14,326 nucleotides of DNA from Acidobacteriota bacterium (GTDB taxonomy: Bacteria; Acidobacteriota; Terriglobia; UBA7540), in contig PLWR01000619.1 of assembly GCA_003165615.1 (NCBI GenBank), positions 1 through 14,326 on the forward strand, read 5' to 3'. A program made the translations under genes and the position numbers. The notes under the pieces are model-generated. The model searched no databases, was not told where the DNA came from, and saw nothing but the letters and a program-made list of their open reading frames with translations. Shown one piece after another: positions 1 through 7,085 of this stretch. How positions within the stretch are numbered: the stretch's first letter is position 1; every line of letters begins with the position of its first letter.

Positions 1-1
1 C

Positions 2-211
2 CGCCGCGAGGAAGAATACTTGCGCGGGAAGTTCGGAGAGGTTTACGATCGTTACGCTCAACGTGTTCCCCTATTCCTCCCGCGCTTCCGCCGGTCCGAG
101 GGCGGCGAGAAGTTTCAGTGGAAGCAATACCGGAAAAACCATGAGTACGAAGCTTTACTGGGCTACCTTGCCTTGATGATTTATCTGGCGTTCAGAATCT
201 GGCTCCGCTAG
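2..211 (+). CDS. C-terminal end of an isoprenylcysteine carboxyl methyltransferase-like (ICMT/PEMT family) membrane protein, 5' partial
   Basis: The reading frame is open from base 2 and ends at TAG 209-211, leaving about 69 residues. The visible part begins with an acidic-basic run, then EEEYLRGKFGEVYDRYAQRV followed by PLFLP. This is the typical C-terminal signature of small membrane methyltransferases of the ICMT/phospholipid methyltransferase family (EE-x-L-x3-FG-x2-Y-x2-Y-x3-V-P-x-F-x-P), which use S-adenosylmethionine. After it come a charged stretch and a terminal hydrophobic segment (ALLGYLALMIYLAFRIW) that could be one more membrane helix, longer than the usual end of the family. The catalytic core lies outside the window, so the substrate cannot be judged. 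The DUF3108 gene follows after 46 bases, so co-transcription is possible. Confidence 0.6.
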   Translation, partial: RREEEYLRGKFGEVYDRYAQRVPLFLPRFRRSEGGEKFQWKQYRKNHEYEALLGYLALMIYLAFRIWLR

Positions 212-257
212 ATTGTGCAAGGCTGCCTTGGGAAGGCGCTCCGCGTCTAACTGGTTT

Positions 258-1061
258 ATGCTAACTCCGAAATCACGCCTGGTATCTGCATTGCTTCTCG
301 TGTTCCTGCTCATCGCGCTTACCGCGGGGAACGCGCAGAATACCCATGATCCTTTCAAGCCGGGCGAGATGCTGACCTACGATGTGATGTGGACGATCTT
401 TCGCGCCGGCGAGGTGACCGCCACAATCCGGCCCAAGGGCGAAGGGAATCACGACGCGTACGAGGTCACCGCCACGGCGCGTTCGCAGGGCTTCGTGCCT
501 CTCCTCTTCTATGTCGACAATGTCTTCCGCGCCACTTCCAGCGCCCAGACCCTCTGCTCCGAGGGCATCGTTAAGAAAGTGAACGAAGGCCATCGGCACA
601 AAGACACGCACATTGCATTTGACTACACCCGGAAACTGGCGGTCCTCGATGAGCGCGACCTGAACCAGCCCCAGGCGCCACCCAAACACGCCGAATTTGA
701 TATTCCCCCTTGTGCCGAAGATGTCGTGACCGCCTTTTACTATCTCCGCCGCCAACATCTGGAGGTAGGCCACAACATCGAATTGCCGGTGAATGACGGC
801 TCGAAAACCCAGCGCGTCATTGTGGAAGTGCAGGCGCGCGAAAAGGTGCAAACCCCCATGGGGACGATTGACGCCTTCCGTGTGGAGCCCAAGGTTTTTG
901 GTGGCCTTCTCAAAAGGAAAGGGCGCATGCTCATCTGGTTCAGCGCCGATGAACGGCAGGTACCCGTGCGCATCAAGGCGATGATCGCGGTGGGCTCCAT
1001 CACCGGCACCTTGCGCTCCGTAACCTACCCGAAACAGAACGCCCCTCCCACCCAGCACTGA
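258..1061 (+). CDS. DUF3108 domain-containing exported protein
   Basis: A protein of 267 residues. The ATG at 258 was chosen over an upstream TTG at 213 because it puts a clean Sec signal peptide at the N-terminus: basic MLTPKSR, a hydrophobic run of leucines and valines, and an Ala-rich end near residue 27. No strong Shine-Dalgarno is visible. The mature part starts with DPFKPGEMLTYDVMWTIFRA followed by GEVT, the hallmark opening of DUF3108 (a GE-x-L-x-Y-x-V-x-W strand, then aGe). Alternating hydrophobic and polar strands follow to the end, as expected for an all-beta periplasmic or outer-membrane-associated protein. Two cysteines (in TLCSEG and IPPCAED) could form a disulphide. The family has no established biochemical function; a role in envelope or lipid handling is only a guess. 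It lies 46 bases after the methyltransferase-like gene. Confidence 0.75.
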   Translation: MLTPKSRLVSALLLVFLLIALTAGNAQNTHDPFKPGEMLTYDVMWTIFRAGEVTATIRPKGEGNHDAYEVTATARSQGFVPLLFYVDNVFRATSSAQTLCSEGIVKKVNEGHRHKDTHIAFDYTRKLAVLDERDLNQPQAPPKHAEFDIPPCAEDVVTAFYYLRRQHLEVGHNIELPVNDGSKTQRVIVEVQAREKVQTPMGTIDAFRVEPKVFGGLLKRKGRMLIWFSADERQVPVRIKAMIAVGSITGTLRSVTYPKQNAPPTQH

Positions 1062-1184
1062 GTTCCTCTCCCTCTGACTCAAATACGACTAGCCGCGCAG
1101 TGAAGAAATCAGGTATAAGCTAATCTTAAGGCCAGATTTTCGGGTGTCATCGTCGCGGCTTGAAGGGCCCGGCCTCCGGGGAAA

Positions 1185-2114
1185 ATGCCAAGCGCACCAT
1201 CAAACGGAAAAGGGGAAAGCATTCAAAGGCGCTGGGTGAAGGCTCGCCATGCCCTGCACCAAGCACTGCTGAACTTCCTGGAAGAAGATTCCCTGATGGT
1301 ATCGGGGTCGATCGCCTACCACAGCTTGCTGGCCATTTTCCCCCTGTTACTGTTGCTGCTGGGGTTGAGCGGGCTTTACATTCGACGATTCGAGCTGACC
1401 GGCCATCTTTCCGTGGTTCTGCAACGTTATCTGCCCATCCGCACCGACATCATCATGCAGAACCTGGTGGGCATCAGCCGGGCTTACGGAAGAATCGGCG
1501 TCGTCTCGTTTCTGCTTCTGCTGTGGAGTTCTTCGGGAGTATTCGTGCCCCTGGAAAAAGCTCTGAATCGCGCCTGGGAAGTCACCGAGGGGCGCCCGTG
1601 GTGGAAGAGCCGCCTGCTGGCTTTGGAGATGGCCTTCATGGTGGGCTGCCTAATCCTGATCGCCGCGGCGTTTGTGGGTGTGGAGATTCTCTTCCGCGAG
1701 CGGCTGGACGTCTGGCTGGGCCCCTCTTTGCATTTCCTGGTCGTTTTCCTTTATCACCTGCTCACCGCCGTCAGTTCCTTCGCCGTGGGATTGTTGGCGT
1801 TCGTGGTCCTTTTCGAGCGGCTGCCCAATCGCCCTTTGGGCTTGCGCCAGGTCTTTCCCGGTGCGCTGCTGACCGCCATCCTCTGGGAGACCGCTCGCTG
1901 GCTTTTCACCATCTTCCTTCCTTTCTTCAACTACCGCCAGGTCTACGGATCGATCGGTGTTATGGTTTCGCTTATGACCTGGACCTATATATCCTCGGCC
2001 GTTATACTGTTCGGCTCCCAGGTTTCCCGCACCCTTTACGGCACCCTGAAAGTCCCCGAGACGACCAACGGCAAAAGCATTCCCATCTCTACGCTCAAAA
2101 CCCTCGGTAGGTAG
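1185..2114 (+). CDS. yihY: YihY/virulence factor BrkB family inner-membrane protein
   Basis: A protein of 309 residues with about six predicted membrane segments (near 43-65, 104-122, 147-168, 184-210, 226-246 and 256-278). Family marks include the SGSIAYHSLLAIFPLLL entry into helix 1, VPLEKALNRAWEV after helix 2, and the YGSIGVMVSLMTWTYISSAV helix with FGSQ near the C-terminus. The family was once annotated as ribonuclease BN, which is now known to be wrong; its transport or envelope role is unresolved. The ATG at 1185 has only a close GGGGA (2-base spacing), so initiation is weakly supported, but no later start keeps the first amphipathic region. A competing frame over 1160-2110 is a GC-rich shadow without membrane segments. 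The gene is followed by the largest gap in the window. Confidence 0.85.
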   Translation: MPSAPSNGKGESIQRRWVKARHALHQALLNFLEEDSLMVSGSIAYHSLLAIFPLLLLLLGLSGLYIRRFELTGHLSVVLQRYLPIRTDIIMQNLVGISRAYGRIGVVSFLLLLWSSSGVFVPLEKALNRAWEVTEGRPWWKSRLLALEMAFMVGCLILIAAAFVGVEILFRERLDVWLGPSLHFLVVFLYHLLTAVSSFAVGLLAFVVLFERLPNRPLGLRQVFPGALLTAILWETARWLFTIFLPFFNYRQVYGSIGVMVSLMTWTYISSAVILFGSQVSRTLYGTLKVPETTNGKSIPISTLKTLGR

Positions 2115-2175
2115 CAGCGGGTGGAACCATCGGTTCATCGGGTCATCGAGCCATCTGGCCACCACATGATGGGGC

Positions 2176-2273
2176 GATTTTGGATTTTGGATTCGTAATC
2201 TGCGATTTGCGAACCTCGATGTTCGAGCTTCGAATTTCGAATTTCGATATTCGATTTGAAATTGGCGATTGGC
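2176..2273. repeat. Degenerate heptanucleotide tract, 14 units in strict register
   Basis: Cutting the sequence every 7 bases from 2176 gives GATTTTG twice, GATTCGT, AATCTGC, GATTTGC, GAACCTC, GATGTTC, GAGCTTC, GAATTTC twice, GATATTC, GATTTGA, AATTGGC and GATTGGC. The GA head and T-rich middle persist through 14 units with no insertion or deletion. The tract is much more AT-rich than the genes beside it. Embedded TTCGAA and similar motifs make it partly self-complementary. The same periodicity with other unit sequences recurs in five other gaps of this window. Confidence 0.85.
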
Positions 2274-2352
2274 GGCTGTTCTCGTCAGCAAATGGATTTA
2301 TCCTCTCAACTTAATCCGCCGATAGACGATCTGGGGGAGTATGGGCGGCCGG

Positions 2353-2394
2353 GCTGACAGCTCACCGCCGATAGTTCACAGTTCAAAGCCTGCC
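2353..2394. repeat. Second heptad tract in the yihY-rapZ gap, 6 units
   Basis: In 7-base register from 2353 the units read GCTGACA, GCTCACC, GCCGATA, GTTCACA, GTTCAAA and GCCTGCC. They share a G head and a mid-unit C/A pattern. Read on the other strand they become GAACTGTGAACT-like units. Divergence is higher than in the tract at 2176-2273. Confidence 0.55.
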
Positions 2395-2398
2395 ATAG

Positions 2399-2418
2399 GG
2401 GCGGTTCGCGAACCGCCC
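2399..2418. repeat. Perfect 20-base palindrome, REP-like
   Basis: GGGCGGTTCGCGAACCGCCC equals its own reverse complement over all 20 bases. It is flanked by TAGG and ATTC, which do not extend the match. It is not followed by a T-run, so it is not a classical terminator. It resembles the short palindromic intergenic repeats (REP-like) that bacterial genomes often carry in many copies; copy number cannot be seen from this window. Confidence 0.7.
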
Positions 2419-2471
2419 ATTCTTCACTCTCGAAGCAATCGTGGTGCCGACCTGGCGCGCTCGCGAATTCC

Positions 2472-2520
2472 CCTCCTGATTCAGGAGGTCCGATTTCCGA
2501 ACTCCGATGGAGTCCATCGG
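2472..2520. repeat. Two adjacent short palindromes
   Basis: CCTCCTGA (2472-2479) pairs with TCAGGAGG (2481-2488) around a single T. Then CCGATGG (2504-2510) pairs with CCATCGG (2514-2520) around AGT. A further partial copy of the second motif (TCGGAGGG) follows near 2531. The two stems are 15 bases apart and could form a double hairpin. No T-run follows either stem. Confidence 0.55.
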
Positions 2521-2860
2521 GCTCCAGTAATCGGAGGGGGTAGGGGGTGGTTAAAAGCATATCGCGCCGGGGCGCAAAGTCGCAGAGGCCGGAAACAAAG
2601 CAGCGCTCAGGTCTGGTTGGGTGGGGCTTCGCACCCTGCCGGTGGTTGTGGCCCTGCCTGAAGTTCGTGTTGCCGCGTGGTCTCCGTCTGGCGACCCGTA
2701 AGCCCTTTACTCGAACCGTGAGGATTCCGCCCGGGAAACACCCTTCCCTATGCCGGACGTGGCCGCGGCCCGGTATTGGGAAACCTGCAATCCGATAAGC
2801 CCCCCACGAATCCTCTTCATAATTCTCGCGTCCTAATTCATAATTCCCCTGATGGGGAGT

Positions 2861-2897
2861 GGGTCCACGGACCACGGACTGTGGACCCAAGACTTCC
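2861..2897 (+). repeat. Heptad tract with hairpin directly before rapZ
   Basis: From 2863 the units GTCCACG, GACCACG, GACTGTG, GACCCAA and GACTTCC run in register to 2897, two bases before the rapZ ATG. Within them GGGTCCAC (2861-2868) and GTGGACCC (2881-2888) are exact inverted repeats with a 12-base loop. The tract occupies the place where a Shine-Dalgarno would be expected, and none is visible. A hairpin here could limit access to the rapZ start, but that is inference. Confidence 0.65.
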
Positions 2898-2899
2898 GC

Positions 2900-3793
2900 A
2901 TGAAGAAAAAAAAAGCTTCCGCCAAAAAAACCGATAAACAGTTCGTACTCATCACGGGGATGAGCGGCTCCGGCAAGGCTTCGGTGCTGAAAGCCTTTGA
3001 GGATCTCGGCTACCACTGCGTCGACAATCTTCCTTTCGACCTGATTCTGAAATTTGCCGAGATGTGCCAGCAACCGGGCAGCCGCATTGACCGCGCCGCA
3101 GCGGTGGTTGACATTCGCGGCGGCGAGGCGCTGAGCCAGCTCCCCACGCATTATCGCGACCTCGCGCGCAATAAGCTTATGCACCCGTCGCTGGTCTTTC
3201 TGGAAGCTTCGGACAAGGCGCTGATCCGCCGCTTTGAGGAGACACGCCGTCCGCATCCGCTGGGCCGTGACTTGCCCGTGCGCGAGGGCATACGCCTGGA
3301 GCGCATGTTGCTGAAGCCCATGCGCCAGCTTGCCAGCGTGGTGATTGACACCACCCGATTGAACGTCCACGAGCTGCGCGACCTGGTGCAAACCCGCTTT
3401 GGCGGCATCGCGGCGCGCCGCTCCATGCTGATTTCCATGGTGTCGTTTGGCTTTAAGTTCGGAATCCCGCAGGACGCCGACCTGGTGTTTGACGTGCGCT
3501 TTCTGCCCAATCCCAACTACGTTCCCCGATTGAAGAATAAAACCGGGCGCGATGTGGGCGTGCGCCGCTTCATGGACTCCTTCCCGCAAAAGCACGAATT
3601 CGTGATCCGCCTGATGAGCCTGCTGCTCTACCTGCTGCCACAGTATGTGCGGGAAGGAAAAAGTTATCTCACCATCGCCATCGGCTGCACGGGCGGCCAC
3701 CACCGCTCCGTCTGCCTGGCGGAAGAGGCGGCCCACACGCTCTTGCACGAAGGCTATAAGACCAAGGTTTCGCATCGGGACTTGGGGAGATAG
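2900..3793 (+). CDS. rapZ: RapZ family nucleotide-binding protein / RNase adaptor
   Basis: A protein of 297 residues, slightly longer than E. coli RapZ because of a lysine-rich N-terminus (KKKKASAKK). The ATG at 2900 was preferred to 2852, which would translate the upstream hairpin. N-terminal P-loop domain: GMSGSGKAS at residues 20-28, followed by LKAFEDLGYHCVDNLP, a family signature. The residue after the Walker A lysine is Ala27 rather than the usual Ser or Thr. The middle carries VVDIRGGE and the IRRFEETRRPHPL motif. The C-terminal domain shows SFGFKFGIPQDADLVFDVRF, PNP and GCTGGHHRSV (residues 262-271), matching the domain that binds small RNA and glucosamine-6-phosphate in E. coli. In gammaproteobacteria RapZ directs RNase E to GlmZ; in other phyla its role is less clear. 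It lies upstream of a ROK kinase, across a 101-base heptad-filled gap. Confidence 0.93.
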   Translation: MKKKKASAKKTDKQFVLITGMSGSGKASVLKAFEDLGYHCVDNLPFDLILKFAEMCQQPGSRIDRAAAVVDIRGGEALSQLPTHYRDLARNKLMHPSLVFLEASDKALIRRFEETRRPHPLGRDLPVREGIRLERMLLKPMRQLASVVIDTTRLNVHELRDLVQTRFGGIAARRSMLISMVSFGFKFGIPQDADLVFDVRFLPNPNYVPRLKNKTGRDVGVRRFMDSFPQKHEFVIRLMSLLLYLLPQYVREGKSYLTIAIGCTGGHHRSVCLAEEAAHTLLHEGYKTKVSHRDLGR

Positions 3794-3882
3794 GTGACAG
3801 GTGACAGGGGCCTAGGTGCTGGGTGTTGGGTGCTGGGGAAAACCAGAACCCAGAACCTGGCACCCAGAACCCAGCACCATGT
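3792..3882. repeat. Heptad tract forming an inverted repeat that fills the rapZ-ROK gap
   Basis: From 3792 the bases split into 13 units of 7 without indel: AGGTGAC twice, AGGGGCC, TAGGTGC, TGGGTGT, TGGGTGC, TGGGGAA, AACCAGA, ACCCAGA, ACCTGGC, ACCCAGA, ACCCAGC and ACCATGT. The tract overlaps the rapZ stop codon by two bases and ends just before the ribosome binding site of the next gene. The left half (3815-3837) and right half (3856-3878) are reverse complements at about 19 of 23 positions, so the transcript could fold into a hairpin. The 7-base register is kept across the centre of the hairpin. Confidence 0.8.
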
Positions 3883-3883
3883 T

Positions 3884-3889
3884 TGGAGG
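3884..3889 (+). promoter_or_regulatory. Ribosome binding site that fixes a GTG start
   Basis: TGGAGG lies five bases before GTG 3895. This decides the start of the ROK kinase, since an open upstream extension (from 3823) would translate the heptad hairpin. Confidence 0.8.
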
Positions 3890-3894
3890 CTTCC

Positions 3895-4842
3895 GTGAAC
3901 AACGTTCTGGCAGTAGACATTGGCGGCACGCATTTTCGCACAGGGTTGTTTGACGAGCAGGGGCGGCGACTCCTGGTGCTCGAAGGCGACACGGACCGTG
4001 CGGCCGGCCGCGAGTGGATGCTTCACCAGATCTCCACGCGCTGCCGCGAATTGATGGCCCAGACCGACGCTCCGGTAAAGGCTTGTGGACTCAGCTTCGG
4101 GGGTCCGGTGAACTTCCCGCAGCAGACCGTGACTTCCGTACACTCTTCGGGATGGAGGGGTTTCGAGCTGGGAAAGTGGATGGAGCAAACCCTGGGCGTC
4201 CCCTGCCGGCTCGATAACGATGCCAACGCCGGGGCGCTGGGCGAATTCCACTATGGGGCCGGACGTGGCGCCAAGATGATGGTCTACATCACCATCAGCA
4301 CGGGAATAGGCAGCGGCATCGTGTACGAGGGTAAACTGCTGCGAGGCAAGGATCACATGGCGGGGGAGATCGGCCACATTGCGGTGTCGGACTCCGGCGC
4401 CCGCTGCGGTTGCGGCGCCCGAGGGTGCCTGGAATCGTTCTGCTCGGGCGGCGCCATTGAGACTCGGGCACGGGAATGGGCGGAGCGACGCCCGGAGCAC
4501 GTGGCGCGCATGGTGACGCTTAGCGGCGGCCCGGAAATCACCGCCAAGGGTCTGATGCTGGCGGCGGCAGAAGGCGATCCTCCTGCTAATCACATTCTCC
4601 ACGAAACCACTCGCTGGCTTGCCCGCGGCCTGCTGATGGTCATCCGCATCCTGAATCCCGACATCATCGTTCTGGGCGGGGGGGTGTCGCAGTCCGGGGT
4701 TCAACTGCTCAACATCTTGCACAGTTTTCTCGACGAAATGGCTTCACCCACTGTCACCTACTCGACGGAAATCGTAACCTCGGCGTTGGGAAATTACTCC
4801 GCCCTCTATGGGGCCGCGTCCATGGGATTGGAGGTGAGGTAG
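3895..4842 (+). CDS. ROK family sugar kinase, glucokinase-like
   Basis: A protein of 315 residues, normal for the family, starting at GTG 3895 behind a good ribosome binding site. The ATP phosphate-binding motif DIGGTH is at residues 8-13. A second motif, CGLSFGGPVN, follows, then LDNDANAGALGE (from residue 106) with the probable catalytic Asp109, then ISTGIGSGIV. The ROK zinc site is complete: His161 in GEIGHI, then Cys171, Cys173 and Cys178 in CGCGARGCLE. The C-terminal INPDIIVLGGGVSQSG-like stretch (ILNPDIIVLGGGVS) is also typical. ROK proteins phosphorylate glucose, fructose, N-acetylmannosamine or related sugars, and some are repressors; no N-terminal helix-turn-helix is present here, which favours an enzyme. 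Glucokinase is the best guess, but the sugar cannot be fixed from sequence alone. Confidence 0.9.
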   Translation: MNNVLAVDIGGTHFRTGLFDEQGRRLLVLEGDTDRAAGREWMLHQISTRCRELMAQTDAPVKACGLSFGGPVNFPQQTVTSVHSSGWRGFELGKWMEQTLGVPCRLDNDANAGALGEFHYGAGRGAKMMVYITISTGIGSGIVYEGKLLRGKDHMAGEIGHIAVSDSGARCGCGARGCLESFCSGGAIETRAREWAERRPEHVARMVTLSGGPEITAKGLMLAAAEGDPPANHILHETTRWLARGLLMVIRILNPDIIVLGGGVSQSGVQLLNILHSFLDEMASPTVTYSTEIVTSALGNYSALYGAASMGLEVR

Positions 4843-4843
4843 G

Positions 4844-4892
4844 GATTCGGGACTCGGGGTTCGGGTTTCGGGGTTTGCGTTTCGGACTGCGG
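4844..4892. repeat. Heptad tract after the ROK kinase stop, 7 units
   Basis: Starting one base after the TAG stop (4840-4842), the 7-base register gives GATTCGG, GACTCGG, GGTTCGG, GTTTCGG, GGTTTGC, GTTTCGG and ACTGCGG. There is no indel in the array. No matching reverse-complement arm was found downstream, so this array looks one-sided. Confidence 0.8.
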
Positions 4893-5273
4893 CCGTACAA
4901 ATCAGCCATGGCCAAGGCTCGAAGCAGATAGGCTCCAGCCTTGTTCCCCGAAGGGGACAATACCATTAGCCGTAGGCCTCATCCGGTCCCGAACATCGGG
5001 ATGAAACCTCCGAAAGTGAAACCCGGAAAATTACGTCTGGCGGAAGCGGCGCTGCGGCGGTTCCAAAATGGCGCGCGATTACCGATCAGTAAATACATCT
5101 CGGGGAAGAAAATTCCTTGCTAAGAAATTGAAATAAAAGGAGATGTGTCAGAGTGGCGCTTGCCTTGGTCCTCCCCTTGCTGCTATTTCCTTGACGAACC
5201 GCCCCTTCGGTCGCTAACATTCTGGTTTTTAAAGGGGTTAGGGGGTATTTCCGCCTTGGGGGCGGGAGACGGA
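4893..5273. other. Gap between ROK kinase and ABC transporter
   Basis: About 380 bases with no confident gene. It has an imperfect stem (CAAGGCT 4913-4919 with AGCCTTG 4937-4943), a bulged stem at 4941-4960 (TTGTTCCCC against GGGGACAA), and TCCCGA (4987-4992) with TCGGGA (4996-5001). A small open frame lies at 5001-5123. An AAGGAG sequence at 5137-5142 looks like a strong ribosome binding site. It is followed by GTG codons at 5145 and 5153, the latter reading a 13-codon hydrophobic peptide before a stop. A leader peptide for the transporter is possible but unproven. Confidence 0.5.
5001..5123 (+). CDS. Possible small basic protein, uncertain
   Basis: Forty codons from ATG 5001 to TAA, rich in Lys and Arg, with an amphipathic middle (LRLAEAALRRFQNGARLP) and a C-terminal ISKYISGKKIPC. 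I do not recognise it. There is only a weak CGGG upstream, and the start codon overlaps a small palindrome. Codon choice is mixed and not clearly like that of the neighbours. It could equally be chance. Its only support is that it is the longest coherent frame in a gap of over 400 bases. Confidence 0.2.
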   Translation: MKPPKVKPGKLRLAEAALRRFQNGARLPISKYISGKKIPC

Positions 5274-7085
5274 ATGATTCAAGCTAATCGCCTGCTCGGT
5301 TTCATAAGGCCCTATAGCGTCCGCTTGTTTCTGGCGGTCTGCCTGATGGTCGTGGTAGGGGCCTCCGAGGGGGTCACCGCGCTTCTTATCAAGCCGATTA
5401 TCGATATCGTCCTCGCGCCCAACGCCGAGACCTCAGGGATCGTTCTGTTTCAAATACCCTATTTCCATCACGTGGTCTACCTCCAGGATATCCTTCCCCA
5501 TCGGATCCACAATGTTTGGACGGTGGTGGCCATCACGATCATCGGCGTGGCGCTGGCCAAAGGCATTGCGGAATTTCTTGCCACCTATTTCATCAACTAC
5601 ATTGGCCACTCGGTGGTGCGCGACCTGCGCAATCTTCTCTATTCCAAGATCATCGCGCAATCCATTTCGTTCTTCCACAGAAACCCCACCGGCCGCCTGA
5701 TGTCAGCAATCACCAGCGATATTGAACGCATTCAGTTTGCCGTATCGCAGACGGCGGCCGACATGCTGAAGCAATCGTTCACCTTGGTGTTTTTGTTGGG
5801 GGCGCTCTTTTATTATGATTGGAGGCTGGCGCTCATCTCCATGGTCTTGATTCCGCTAGTGGTTTTCCCCTCGGCGAAACTGGGACGTTACATTCGCACT
5901 TCCAGCCGCAGCAGCCAGGATAAGATGGGGGAGCTGAACAACGTACTTCAGGAGACCTTTTCAGGCATCCGCATCGTTAAGGCCTTCGCCATGGAATCGT
6001 TTGAAATAGAGAAGTTTAAGACCACTACGCGCCGTCTGCTGCGGGTCAGCCTGCGTTGGGTGCGGGCGCAAGCCGTATCATCGCCGCTGATGGAAGTTCT
6101 GGGCGCTATTACCATCGCCGGCCTCTTGTTTTACGAACGCAAGTTGATCCTGCACCACATGCAAACCACCGGGGGCTTCATCGGCTTCCTTTTCGCGCTG
6201 CTGAAATCTTACGAGCCGGTGAAACGGCTGACGGGCGTCAGCAACTCCTACCAGCAGGCACTGGGGGCCTCTGAGCAGGTCTTCCATTACCTGGACTCCG
6301 AACCGGATATGGTGGACAAACCCGGCGCCCTCCTTCAGCCTCCCTTCGAGCATGAAATCGCGTTTGAAAACGTTGAGTTCGATTACGAGGATGGGGTTCC
6401 CCTGCTGCGCGATATCAACCTGAGCATTCGCAAAGGCGAGGTGGTGGCCCTGGTGGGCTCCAGCGGGGCCGGCAAAACCACCCTGGCCAGCCTGATCCCG
6501 CGCTTCTTCGACGTAACCCAGGGACGCATCACCGTGGACGGCCACGACGTTCGCGACGTCAAACTGCAATCGCTCCGCGCCCAAATCGGTATCGTCACCC
6601 AGGAGACGATCCTCTTTAACGACACGGTCTACAACAACATCTGTTATGGCAGCCGCTTGCCAACAGAGAGGCAAGTGCGGGAAGCCGCGCGCGTGGCGCT
6701 GGCGGAGGATTTCATTCTGGAAATGCCGCAGGGCTACCAGACCATCATCGGCGAGCGCGGCCAGCGGTTGTCGGGCGGCCAGCGCCAACGCATTGCCATC
6801 GCCCGGGCATTGCTGAAGAATCCGCCCATCCTGATTCTGGATGAGGCGACTTCAGAACTTGACACGGAATCTGAGATGCTTGTGCAGCACGCCCTGGCCA
6901 ATCTGATGGCTGGCCGTACCGTGGTGGTCATCGCCCATCGACTCTCCACCGTGCGCCGCGCGGAACGCATCGTGGTAATCGACCGCGGCGCAATTTGTGA
7001 AATCGGAACCCATGAGGATTTGGTGAGTCGCGGAGGAATTTACAACCGCCTGCACAATATGCAGTTCGTGGATGCGGAACCGTAA
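5274..7085 (+). CDS. msbA: MsbA-like ABC exporter half-transporter (lipid A / lipid flippase family)
   Basis: A protein of 603 residues fusing a six-helix transmembrane domain (about 1-330) to an ATPase domain. ATG 5274 was chosen because GGGAG (5264-5268) sits five bases upstream and the protein then begins MIQANRLLGFIRPYSVRL, like MsbA; an open extension back to 5145 adds an unlikely leader. Nucleotide-binding motifs are complete: Walker A GSSGAGKTT (395-403), Q-loop Gln443, signature LSGGQ (499-503), Walker B ILILDE with Asp523 and Glu524, and H-loop His555. The transmembrane part has FFHRNPTGRLMSAITSDIER, a typical exporter coupling region. It would act as an inner-membrane homodimer. MsbA flips lipid A precursors in Gram-negatives; other lipid or drug substrates remain possible, since this family is hard to separate by sequence. 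Confidence 0.85.
   Translation: MIQANRLLGFIRPYSVRLFLAVCLMVVVGASEGVTALLIKPIIDIVLAPNAETSGIVLFQIPYFHHVVYLQDILPHRIHNVWTVVAITIIGVALAKGIAEFLATYFINYIGHSVVRDLRNLLYSKIIAQSISFFHRNPTGRLMSAITSDIERIQFAVSQTAADMLKQSFTLVFLLGALFYYDWRLALISMVLIPLVVFPSAKLGRYIRTSSRSSQDKMGELNNVLQETFSGIRIVKAFAMESFEIEKFKTTTRRLLRVSLRWVRAQAVSSPLMEVLGAITIAGLLFYERKLILHHMQTTGGFIGFLFALLKSYEPVKRLTGVSNSYQQALGASEQVFHYLDSEPDMVDKPGALLQPPFEHEIAFENVEFDYEDGVPLLRDINLSIRKGEVVALVGSSGAGKTTLASLIPRFFDVTQGRITVDGHDVRDVKLQSLRAQIGIVTQETILFNDTVYNNICYGSRLPTERQVREAARVALAEDFILEMPQGYQTIIGERGQRLSGGQRQRIAIARALLKNPPILILDEATSELDTESEMLVQHALANLMAGRTVVVIAHRLSTVRRAERIVVIDRGAICEIGTHEDLVSRGGIYNRLHNMQFVDAEP

Larger units (their letters stand above)
2115..2899. other. 785-base gene-free gap packed with repeats and palindromes
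   Basis: No convincing gene is seen on either strand between yihY and rapZ. Open frames here (for example 2341-2661 and 2547-2798 on +) have no family resemblance and run across palindromes and repeats. The gap holds an 8-base-period run of CATC units (about 2132-2160), a 98-base heptad tract (2176-2273), a second heptad tract (2353-2394), a perfect 20-base palindrome (2399-2418), two more short palindromes (2472-2520), a weak run resembling degenerate heptads around 2565-2595, AATT-containing heptads at 2818-2845, and a hairpin just before rapZ. Between about 2600 and 2815 I see nothing specific. The rapZ promoter probably lies here, but no sigma-70-like pair stands out. Confidence 0.7.

Noticed and set aside
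1114..1126. Sigma-70 -10 box (TATAAG or TAATCT) before yihY
   Set aside because: No matching -35 hexamer at the right distance upstream of either candidate.
1160..2110. 316-codon + strand frame overlapping yihY
   Set aside because: Its product is Arg/Pro/His-rich with no membrane segments or family match. It is an out-of-frame shadow of the YihY gene.
2341..2798. Two + strand open frames of 83 and 106 codons in the yihY-rapZ gap
   Set aside because: No family resemblance and no ribosome binding site; they run through a perfect palindrome and degenerate repeats.
2306..3775. Long 489-codon minus-strand open frame
   Set aside because: It covers rapZ antisense and the repeat-rich gap, has no recognisable domain, and reads through palindromes and heptads. 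RapZ on the + strand is certain.
3754..4722. 322-codon minus-strand frame across the ROK gene
   Set aside because: Antisense shadow of a well-supported kinase; it also reads through the heptad hairpin.
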